A stretch of 7,021 nucleotides of DNA, taken from NCBI GenBank assembly GCA_021158865.1, contig JAGGSX010000170.1, positions 1 to 7,021 of the forward strand, written 5' to 3'. The stretch comes from Thermoplasmata archaeon (GTDB taxonomy: Archaea > Thermoplasmatota > E2 > UBA202 > JdFR-43). A program made the position numbers and the translations under genes. Below are positions 1-6,900 of the stretch, piece by piece (position 1 is the first letter of the stretch; each line of letters starts with the position of its first letter). The notes below the pieces were generated by a model. The model saw nothing but the letters and a program-made list of their open reading frames with translations, searched no databases and was not told where the DNA came from.

Positions 1-1812
1 TGGCTTCAAAACACGATGCATCTCCTGAAAAGATTTTTTGAGCATGTCTTCAAAATTTTCTTTTGTTTTTACAGATTTTATTTCATGTGAAGCTTTTTCT
101 TTATTCATACCCCTTAGCAGTGGTAATTCTGCAATTGCTTCCTTCGACTTAGGAGTAAGAGGAGTCGAAAATAAATCCGGATATAACTCTCCGATAACTC
201 TTTTTAACCAAATATAAAAAAAGTCCGATAATACAGAATATGGCACATTGTCATAATATGGTGGATCAGTGAAGATGGCATCGAAATAATCGGAAGGAAA
301 TTTATCACGAGGAAGTTCTGTGGCTGAGGATTGAATAACAGCGGCAGAAAGTGTACCTTCTGTTATTTTTAATCCATTTAGAAGCTCATTTAATGTATTA
401 CTCCAACATCTACTTACTCCTGATATAGGATTTAATTCAAAATAATCCCATATCATTTGTAGAGCTTGTCTTCCACTTAAAGCAGGAATAAGTTGAACTG
501 TATCTGGTTTCCATCTTCCATTTGAACTACATGCATCAGCTAATTTATCTATTGTCAATCCTAAATAACTCGCCACTGCTTTTGCATATTCCCTGTCATA
601 TCCTTCTTCTATCATTTTTTGGTATGCCTGCCTCACTTTTTCAACAAATGTTATCAAAGCCAATTTCTGGCGAGAATTGAAAAGGTCTCTCCATTTTGTC
701 ATTCCATAAAGAGCCACGGGTGTAAAATTATAGAGAACCTGTCCAGGTCTATACTCCTTACCAATTGGAGTATATATTATTTCATCCGGCACGGGGTCAA
801 TTCCCCATTCATGCATGAGTTTTTGTCTTTTTTCTTCAAGATATTTTTCTGCTTCTCTGTATGCTTTCATGTCTTCATTGCTGGCTATTCTGTAGAATTT
901 TCCCTTCCTGTTTTTGCTGTGCAGAACAACAGCAATCATTCTCTGTCCCGCCTTGCCTTCCTGAAACTGTTTCCTCACATTCTTCGCCTCTATGACATGC
1001 CCACAAACTGGACAATTTACTATGGCTCTTGAAACTGTGCCTTTGCTCGGGTCAAAATCGGCAGGCATCTTTTCATAGCCATCTCCCACAATTTTGAATT
1101 TAACCTCTTTTCCATCAACATAAGGATACAATGAAACCTTCTTGTTTTTCTTTTTGGCAAGCCACCAATTAGCCGTGAGGGGAATTTCAGCCCCGCAACT
1201 TGGATTCTGGCATGGAATGGTTCTCATCCAATAGTAGCCAACAGGCGTAGCTCCTTCGCCAGAGCCAAAATATCCTGACTTATCGGCAGGATAAAATTTC
1301 CCAAGCTCCTTCTTTGCTTCCTGCAAAACCCATTCTCCCCATTTTTTAACATCTTTGACGAGTTTCTCCCCATATTTCTGAGGATATTCAAGAGTGCATT
1401 TTAAAATGAGAATAGCAACAGGGTTATATTCGCCAGCATAAGTTTCGCATCCTAAACGCAACGTCTCCAATGGTATTGCTCCTCCTCCAGCGAAAGGATC
1501 AAGAACAGTTGGCTTACCACCATTTGCCTTGAGAATATCCTTCCTTGCTTTTTCAATAATTGCCATGTTCAACGAATTCTCCCATTTTGAAAGCTCTGCA
1601 ATAAACTGCCTTTTTTTATCCCATTCTTCTATATTCTCAGGAGCAGGAATCAGAGCAGCATAGCTTGTTGCTCTTGAACTTGCAAGTGGCTTTCTTGCCC
1701 ACCATATATGAAGCGTAGAGATATGCCCATGCCTTATGTTCTTCTCTCTTGCAGAATGCTCACTAACTTCCTTCACAGGAAAGCTTTCTTCAATGAATCG
1801 CTTGTCTTTCAT
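1..1812 (-). CDS. DUF1156-family adenine-specific DNA methylase (COG1743), 3' end outside window
   Basis: This is a predicted N6-adenine DNA methyltransferase using S-adenosylmethionine. It opens with the DUF1156 signature: KDKRFIEESFPVKEVSEHSA, then RHGHISTLHIWWARKPLASS (27-46). Motif I is VLDPFAGGG (103-111), followed by EYNP (128-131). The catalytic motif is TDPPYYDN, with DPPY at 516-519. Between motifs I and IV lies a long insertion with a C-x4-C (201/206) and a C-x2-C (267/270), probably a zinc ribbon within the target-recognition region. The frame is open for 604 codons to base 1; relatives are roughly 900-1000 aa, so about a third is missing. I chose the ATG at 1812 because it gives the family's usual beginning and has GAGGG five bases upstream. 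The ATG at 1824 adds four residues and is the alternative. Relatives commonly sit beside SNF2/DUF3883 helicases and DUF499 ATPases. It likely provides self-marking for the locus. Confidence 0.95.
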   Translation of the reverse strand, partial: MKDKRFIEESFPVKEVSEHSAREKNIRHGHISTLHIWWARKPLASSRATSYAALIPAPENIEEWDKKRQFIAELSKWENSLNMAIIEKARKDILKANGGKPTVLDPFAGGGAIPLETLRLGCETYAGEYNPVAILILKCTLEYPQKYGEKLVKDVKKWGEWVLQEAKKELGKFYPADKSGYFGSGEGATPVGYYWMRTIPCQNPSCGAEIPLTANWWLAKKKNKKVSLYPYVDGKEVKFKIVGDGYEKMPADFDPSKGTVSRAIVNCPVCGHVIEAKNVRKQFQEGKAGQRMIAVVLHSKNRKGKFYRIASNEDMKAYREAEKYLEEKRQKLMHEWGIDPVPDEIIYTPIGKEYRPGQVLYNFTPVALYGMTKWRDLFNSRQKLALITFVEKVRQAYQKMIEEGYDREYAKAVASYLGLTIDKLADACSSNGRWKPDTVQLIPALSGRQALQMIWDYFELNPISGVSRCWSNTLNELLNGLKITEGTLSAAVIQSSATELPRDKFPSDYFDAIFTDPPYYDNVPYSVLSDFFYIWLKRVIGELYPDLFSTPLTPKSKEAIAELPLLRGMNKEKASHEIKSVKTKENFEDMLKKSFQEMHRVLKP

Positions 1813-1817
1813 TTTAT

Positions 1818-1822
1818 CCCTC
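1818..1822 (-). promoter_or_regulatory. Ribosome binding site GAGGG deciding the methylase start
   Basis: GAGGG lies five bases before the ATG at 1812. It favours that start over the ATG at 1824, which has no such sequence at proper spacing but could be reached by coupling through its ATGA overlap with the 46-aa frame. Confidence 0.55.
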
Positions 1823-1961
1823 ATTCACAACACCGAAACCACTCCGAAACAAGTCCGTTATGTCCATCTCTTTTATGCAAAATGCCAAATAATTTCCAAA
1901 ATTGCCAAGTAATTGCCAAATATTGTGTAATAGCCCGCTGGAATATGTCCTTTATGTTCAT
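1821..1961 (-). CDS. Possible 46-aa small protein or leader peptide between the AlbA_2 gene and the methylase
   Basis: This open frame starts with MNIKDIFQRAITQYL and ends FRCCE. A GGTGAT ribosome binding site lies nine bases upstream, an excellent match to the archaeal 16S tail. Its stop codon overlaps the alternative methylase ATG at 1824 as ATGA, the same coupling seen between helicase and 168-aa gene. The product would be rich in tryptophan and phenylalanine and carries a terminal Cys-Cys. Against it: most of the frame is made of the 11/9-base repeats, whose length does not keep a reading frame, so the peptide has no matching amino-acid repeat, and I recognise no homologue. It could be real, a coupling leader that feeds ribosomes to the methylase, or chance. 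Confidence 0.27.
   Translation of the reverse strand: MNIKDIFQRAITQYLAITWQFWKLFGILHKRDGHNGLVSEWFRCCE
1833..1874. repeat. Repeat family 4: CCGAAACCACT, two close and two diverged units
   Basis: Plus-strand units are CCGAAACCACT (1833), CCGAAACAAGT (1844), CCGTTATGT (1855, 9 bases) and CCATCTCTTTT (1864). The last two share mainly the CC phase, so the evidence weakens towards family 3. The block ends 21 bases upstream of the chosen methylase start. Confidence 0.7.
1875..1925. repeat. Repeat family 3: GCCAAATAATT, four units plus a degenerate 9-mer
   Basis: Plus-strand units are GCCAAATAATT (1884), TCCAAAATT (1895, 9 bases), GCCAAGTAATT (1904) and GCCAAATATTG (1915). ATGCAAAAT (1875-1883) fills the 9-base slot joining this family to family 4. 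The 11-9-11 rhythm repeats that of family 1 although the sequence differs. Confidence 0.85.
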
Positions 1962-1963
1962 TT

Positions 1964-2029
1964 TTATTTTATCACCTTTTGACCCCTTTGTGGCCCCTTT
2001 AATGCCCCTTTGATTCTTTTTTGTTGCAT
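1964..2029 (-). CDS. Possible 21-aa basic micro-ORF
   Basis: This is a very short frame beginning MQQKRIKGALKG, with seven Lys/Arg in 21 residues. GAGGT lies six bases before its ATG, and its TAA is two bases before the ATG of the 46-aa frame. It lies across the CCCCTTT repeats. The packing is suggestive, but any purine-rich strand made of GAGGTAATG-like repeats will yield such signals by chance, so it is recorded only as a candidate. Confidence 0.1.
   Translation of the reverse strand: MQQKRIKGALKGPQRGQKVIK
1971..1976 (-). promoter_or_regulatory. Ribosome binding site GGTGAT
   Basis: On the minus strand this reads GGTGAT, complementary to the AUCACC near the 3' end of archaeal 16S rRNA. 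It is nine bases before the ATG of the possible 46-aa frame. It is the main support for that frame, but it lies within a diverged family 2 repeat. Confidence 0.4.
1972..2015. repeat. Repeat family 2: CCCCTTTGATT, three clear units plus one degenerate
   Basis: The clear plus-strand units are CCCCTTTGTGG (1983-1993), CCCCTTTAATG (1994-2004) and CCCCTTTGATT (2005-2015), in exact 11-base tandem. TCACCTTTTGA (1972-1982) continues the phase as a diverged copy, and it contains the complement of the GGTGAT ribosome-binding-site-like sequence. Confidence 0.88.
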
Positions 2030-2030
2030 T

Positions 2031-2083
2031 TCATTACCTCATCATTACTTTCATTACCTTTTCGTTACTTTTTCATTACCTTT
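2031..2083. repeat. Repeat family 1: TCATTACCTTT, five units
   Basis: Units on the plus strand begin at 2031 (TCATTACCTCA), 2042 (TCATTACTT, 9 bases), 2051 (TCATTACCTTT), 2062 (TCGTTACTTTT) and 2073 (TCATTACCTTT). The steps of 11, 9, 11 and 11 sum to 42 bases, exactly four turns at 10.5. On the minus strand the units read as A-tracts followed by GGTAATG. They lie across the end of the AlbA_2 gene, and the two rightmost units are coding. Confidence 0.9.
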
Positions 2084-3406
2084 TAACATATACATGGTAG
2101 CTTTTCCACTCTTTTTAGAAAATAAAATATCTTTTTTAACAAGACCCATTAGATCGAGATAGGCAGTTTTATTTGAAACTTTATTTATCTCCTGATATTC
2201 CTTATTTGTAATCTTTCCTTTTTCCTTCACATACATAACAGCTTTTATCTGCCTCTCATTTAATCCCAGCTTCCTCAGATAATCCTCATTGTAAATATCC
2301 TTATAAAAGACGACTTTCATGATTCCGTGTTCTTCGATGAAATCTGGCTCAGGCAATCCATTTTGCCTGCAGCTCTCGACAATTTTTATTGTTCCTCTCC
2401 CCCAAGCTTCTATCAACCCAGCAAAGTAAAATATTCTTGCCAATAAAGGATTCCTTGGCTTTGATAGATGCTCTTCTTTAAGCTTCTCAACTGGCACTTC
2501 TGGTGGCAATTTCCCTTCATTCATTATAACCAACTTATCCTCATAAACTCTTATTTGTATAGCAGAAGTTCCAAGATAATCTCTATGAATAACAGCATTT
2601 ATTATTGCCTCCCTTAAAGCATCTTCTGGATATTCTAGAACATCTCTTCTCCTTATTCCTTCAAATTTGGATATCCTCATCAAATATTTTGTCTGTAAAA
2701 TTTCTATTGTTTTTTCTACTTGTTCAAATAAATTTCCAGTAATTTCATCTGTGCTTACAACATCTGTCTCGCTCACAAATTTTCCTATCTTCATATATGA
2801 TTGAATAAAATATTTTTGTGGATTCTTTCCAAATAAAAGGATAGCAGCACGTGTTAGTTTTCCATCAGCCAGAAGATTCAATTTTTTAAGGAGCGATTTG
2901 TAGTCCTTTTCTTTGATTATTGATGGCAACCTTTCCCTTGCCCATTCTTTGAATTTTTCTATAGTTTCAATATTAACATCATCAAAGCTTGCCTCTACAG
3001 GAAATTCATCCCAAGTTTTACCAAATTTTTTCATAAGGAAATCTGCAAGTTCTTTTCCGCCCAGCTCAGCTGTTGTACTTCCTGTCCTAACGTAATATTT
3101 TCCATTATATGATACTGGCATAGAAGATGCCTTTATCTCAATTTCAATGATTTCTTTTCCACCTCTTCTTCTCACCAAAACAGATGGTATTATCCCCAAT
3201 TTATTTCTTATTTTATCAGGCAACATTTTCAGTAACTTCCCACAGTCTTTTATACCCACTATTTTTCCGTTATCTCTTATACCAATGTTCAGCTTTCCAC
3301 CGTGAGTATTTGCAAAGGCACAAATGATTTTTAGATGATCATCTCTCCAACTCTCCTTAAATTCAATAGTTTGCGATTCTCCTTTTATCTCTACTTCATT
3401 TTTCAT
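2054..3406 (-). CDS. Schlafen/AlbA_2-domain protein with GHKL-like ATP-binding domain and winged helix (COG2865, 'RecG-like')
   Basis: The N-terminal AlbA_2 (Schlafen-like) domain spans about residues 8-130, with the hallmark ESQTIEFKES (10-19), FANTHGG (31-37), IGIRDNGKIVGI, and YYVRTGSTTAEL near its end. About residues 250-365 form the HATPase_c_4-type domain, with REAIINAVIHRDY (265-277) as the N-box and AWGRGT (334-339) as the glycine loop. Residues ~378-441 are a winged helix (LNERQIKAVMYV...ITNKEY). Such proteins are usually annotated as RecG-like helicases or transcriptional regulators but have no helicase motor. Family length is about 400-500 aa, so it is complete. E10, E15 and D45 could correspond to the acidic nuclease residues of Schlafens (inference). 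The last codons (GNEKVTKR) are already part of the downstream 11-base repeat array. The gene begins four bases after the 168-aa gene; GTGAT just upstream may serve as a ribosome binding site. Likely role: regulator or effector of the defence locus. Confidence 0.92.
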   Translation of the reverse strand: MKNEVEIKGESQTIEFKESWRDDHLKIICAFANTHGGKLNIGIRDNGKIVGIKDCGKLLKMLPDKIRNKLGIIPSVLVRRRGGKEIIEIEIKASSMPVSYNGKYYVRTGSTTAELGGKELADFLMKKFGKTWDEFPVEASFDDVNIETIEKFKEWARERLPSIIKEKDYKSLLKKLNLLADGKLTRAAILLFGKNPQKYFIQSYMKIGKFVSETDVVSTDEITGNLFEQVEKTIEILQTKYLMRISKFEGIRRRDVLEYPEDALREAIINAVIHRDYLGTSAIQIRVYEDKLVIMNEGKLPPEVPVEKLKEEHLSKPRNPLLARIFYFAGLIEAWGRGTIKIVESCRQNGLPEPDFIEEHGIMKVVFYKDIYNEDYLRKLGLNERQIKAVMYVKEKGKITNKEYQEINKVSNKTAYLDLMGLVKKDILFSKKSGKATMYMLKGNEKVTKR

Positions 3407-3410
3407 CTCA

Positions 3411-3917
3411 TCACACAGGTATCCTCAAAATCGTTTTCAATACTCTTTTTCTCTTCTTAACATCATCATTTTCAAGCAAGGGATTTCTTGCCTCCTTACA
3501 TACCTCTTTCAATCTTTCCAGCACGCTAACAATATCCAACTTTTGAGAAGAATAGAATTTAGAGGGATGAAAAAATTCAAATTTCATGTCTTCGTGCATC
3601 TTCGTTGCAAAATAAACAAATGGCAAATCAAATCCCTTCATTATCTCTGCTATCGCCTTAACATATCCTTCAATAACTTGATTCTCCATGCTTTCGTCAA
3701 ATATATGCCATGGCACTATGCTATCAAATCCAAACAATGAATAAGCCATTGTTTGCTCGATTCCATAATAAAATTTCTCTTTCTCCCACCAATCCTTCCA
3801 TAATTCCTCAAATTTTGATGTTCCAAGATTAAAATGGGTGAATATCTTTTTCACAAAATTTATCTCCTTCTGCTCCGCTACTCTTTTGATTTCCTTTACC
3901 AATTCTTTTTCATTCAT
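3411..3917 (-). CDS. Hypothetical protein, 168 aa, unrecognised
   Basis: I do not recognise this protein. The start overlaps the helicase stop as ATGA, and GGAGAG and AAGGT lie just upstream. The stop lies four bases before the AlbA_2 gene, so it is a genuine member of a translationally coupled set. The predicted product is soluble: there is no signal peptide and no membrane segment. It looks mostly helical, with a charged amphipathic N-terminus (residues 1-25), an aromatic patch around ELWKDWWEKEKFYYG (about 39-53), and a basic tail (KKRKRVLKTILR) that could bind nucleic acid or a partner. No nuclease, ATPase or zinc motif is evident. Its position between helicase and AlbA_2 protein suggests an accessory or adaptor subunit, or an inhibitor or sensor; this is inferred from context only. 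Confidence 0.88.
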   Translation of the reverse strand: MNEKELVKEIKRVAEQKEINFVKKIFTHFNLGTSKFEELWKDWWEKEKFYYGIEQTMAYSLFGFDSIVPWHIFDESMENQVIEGYVKAIAEIMKGFDLPFVYFATKMHEDMKFEFFHPSKFYSSQKLDIVSVLERLKEVCKEARNPLLENDDVKKRKRVLKTILRIPV

Positions 3918-6900
3918 ATTACCTTCTCTCCTTTTTCCAGAATCTCTTCTTTATCCACTACAAATCTCACAACTTCCACCTTTTCAAATGCTTCTAAATT
4001 TTCGTAAGGATTATTTATTACATAAAGCTCTGGTTTTTTGGCAGCATTAACAACAACATAAAGCCAGTATTGCTGCCTGAAACGCTTCGCCTTAAACCAT
4101 TCATTTGGTGTAAGAGCAACGCTTCCAAAATCTCTCCTTGCCTTCACTTCTATATATCTTATCTCATCTTTACCTCTTGATCTTATATCAAAACCAAGGT
4201 TTTCTTTTGAAACATCTTCTGGATTCCTGCCATCTCTTCTTTCATATTCTATTGCCATTTCCATTCCTATTTTTTCTATCTCCTCATCTTCCATCATTTC
4301 CTCTTCTGTGCCTTTCCTAACCATCACTGCCCCAATTAATCTTGGCATTGATACAGTCAAACTTATCTCTCGCTCGATTTCCTTTCTCAACTTTTCCAAG
4401 GCTTCTTCATATTTCCTTTTCCTTTCCTCCTTATTCCTTATAGCAAGCTCTACTTTCTCTCCTTTCTCTTGCCTTTCGTATAGCTCAGCCAAGTCTGCAT
4501 CCAATCTGCTTATCAAATAATCTAAGGATTTTATTCCATATTTCCTTTTTATTTCTGCCTGTCTTATTCTTTCTTCCATCAATTCTTTTTTATAAGCTTC
4601 TACACTTCCTATCGCATACTCAACAACTTTTCTTTTTCTTTCTTCAACACCAAATTTTATCGGAGCATTATTTTCAGTGGGTACAAAATCCCAAAGTATG
4701 GCAGGATTTACATTTTTTATTTCACTTCCATTATCATAAAAAGCCATTAATCTTTTGCCGGCAACTGCACCTTTTCCATCTTTAACCTCTCCTTCAAAAA
4801 ACCATATTATACCATCACATCTTCCAGATGGATCAACAAAAATTCCGCCTCTTTTTAGCTTGTCAAAGTAATTTTTGTTAACCCGTTCAAGTAAAGCTTC
4901 CATAAGAGGATGTCCGAAGGAAATGAATTCTGCATCTGGATTTTTAAAAGCAGTATCCTTATCAAATGTTATCTTGGGATAACTCCTTAAAATATTTCCA
5001 TAGCTATTTCTGAAATTGGTATCTTCAGCAAATTTCCTTAACTCCAACGGAACATATTCTATTGATATAAAGCTATCCTCCAATTCCTTATATCTACCAC
5101 CAGCTTTCTTAAATGCTTTCTTGAAAAATTCTTCTACATACTCCGGTATAAGCCTGTATTCTTTTGCCTTTTCTGCCATTTCTTTTATTCTTGTATAATC
5201 AATATGGCGTGTAGCCAAACTTTCTCCAAGGGCTTCTTTAATTTTGGCAATATATTTTTCATCAACTTTTATGTCAATCTCGCTGAGTATCTCATCTATT
5301 CTTCTTGTATTGGCAACAGCCTCCAATATAAGTTGATAAAGATTTTTGCCATAGAATATCTCACCAATAACATCAAAGACTTTATCACTACCTATAGCTT
5401 TTCTTATTTCTTCTAATTTATCCATCAATTTTGATAGAACTTTTCCTTCTCTTGTATCTTCTGCTACCAGATTAAAAGCATATACTTCCTTAGTCTGTCC
5501 ATATCTATGTATCCTTCCCATTCTTTGTTCTAACCTATTAGGATTCCATGGAATATCATAATTTATCATTAAATGGCAGAATTGTAAATTGATTCCTTCT
5601 CCTGCTGCTTCAGTTGCCACCATTACTTGTGTTTGATTTTTAAACACGCTCTCAGCTTTTATTCTGTCATATAGATTCATTCCTCCATGTATATAATTAA
5701 CCGAATAACCCCATGATTTTATTTTATTAACCAAATATTCCAATGTATCTTTTGATTCTGTAAAGATAAGTATTTTTTCTTTACCCAGTGATTCCATAAC
5801 CTTTCTTAACTCAGATATTTTAACCTCATTTTCTTCTTTCAAAATTTCCTTTGCCATTTCTATTAGCTTTTCTAATGTCTCTATTTCTCTTTTTAATTCT
5901 TCCCTATTTTCTGCAATGCTTAATGTTTCCCATTTCTTCTCATACTCCCATCTCTCTTCTTCCTCATAATCTTCAATTTCCTCCAGATCAAAAAATATTA
6001 TTTCTTCCTTTATCTCTGGCTCTTTAAGAAGTTCCTCCAGTCTCTTTTTTCTTCTCTCTAATGACTTAAGCAATGCATAAGTACTGGATGCCATTCTTCT
6101 CTGGAGAATTAATAAAGCAAAAGCTACATTTCTCTTCTTATCCTTCTGCAATGCTTTATTATATTGTTCAACAACATATCTCGATAATTCATTATACAAA
6201 TCTTTCTCTTTTTCAGATAATCTAAATTTTACCGTCTTTGTGTATCTATTAGTAAATATTGGTTTTCCCTCAAAATCCTTCAAATCTTCTTTCAATCTTC
6301 TTATGAAAAGGGGATTTTCTTTATTTCTAATGGATTCTTCCATTAATTTTTTGGTAGCAAAAAATCCAGGGACCAATAAATCCAAAAATAATCTAAAATT
6401 TTCTGGGTCTCCCTTGTGTGGTGTAGCCGTTAGAAATAATAGATGCTCTGTATTTGCCGATAAAATCTCACCTACTTTATATCTCTCAGTTTTTGACAAT
6501 TTTTCTCCATATCTGTAGGCTGCCATTTTATGGGCTTCATCAACTATTGCCAGATCCCACATCACGCTTTTTAAAGAAGGTAAAATGTCTTCTTGTTTAA
6601 TAAAATCGATAGATGTTATAACTTGATTTTCCTTTTCCCAAGGATTTTCTCCATAATGTGAGCTTATGAAATTTCTGTCTACAACAACGAATTTTTCATC
6701 AAATTTATCCTTAAGTTCTCTCCTCCATTGATCCTTAAGATGCCCAGGAGTAACAATCAGTATCCTTTTTGCTATACCCCTCAATTTTAGTTCTTTAATT
6801 ATTAGGCCAGCCATTATTGTTTTGCCTGCTCCAGGGTCATCGGCTATAAGAAATCTTATGCGAGGCAATTTCAATATGTAACCATAAATTGCCTCAATTT

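Larger units (their letters stand above)
1833..2083. repeat. Helically phased array of 11-base (and 9-base) degenerate direct repeats, four families
   Basis: Most of the gap before the methylase is tiled with 11-base units and occasional 9-base units, in two runs: 1833-1925 (gapless) and 1972-2083 (one 15-base irregular stretch, 2016-2030). Bases 1926-1971 between them show no clear unit. Four families follow one another; each is homogeneous within itself and different from the next. On the plus strand each unit typically carries CC or CT at a fixed phase. The average step is close to 10.5 bases, one turn of B-DNA. Eleven is not a multiple of three, so this is not an amino-acid repeat. The right end runs into the AlbA_2 coding sequence. 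It is not a CRISPR: there are no long conserved repeats with unique spacers. The function is unknown. Confidence 0.85.

Noticed and set aside
619..1032. Plus-strand 137-codon open frame
   Set aside because: It lies entirely opposite the methylase insertion, which carries conserved cysteine pairs in the minus frame. The plus product is a low-complexity shadow.
1813..1990. Separate archaeal promoter for the methylase
   Set aside because: No convincing TATA box with a purine-rich BRE could be found at a suitable distance; the AT-rich segment near 1962-1970 is too ambiguous.
1708..2013. Plus-strand 101-codon open frame across the methylase start and the repeats
   Set aside because: It lies opposite the strongly supported methylase N-terminus and the periodic array. 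It has no recognisable domain and is explained as a shadow.
1813..2053. Transcription terminator after the AlbA_2 gene
   Set aside because: The transcribed strand has no run of T longer than four here and no clear GC-rich stem. Read-through into the methylase is more likely.
1833..2083. CRISPR array
   Set aside because: Units are 9-11 bases, with no conserved repeat of CRISPR length, no unique spacers and no cas genes in the window.
1833..2083. Replication origin iterons
   Set aside because: Direct repeats at helical spacing resemble iterons, but no replication initiator gene or unwinding element is visible, and the gap lies within an apparent operon.
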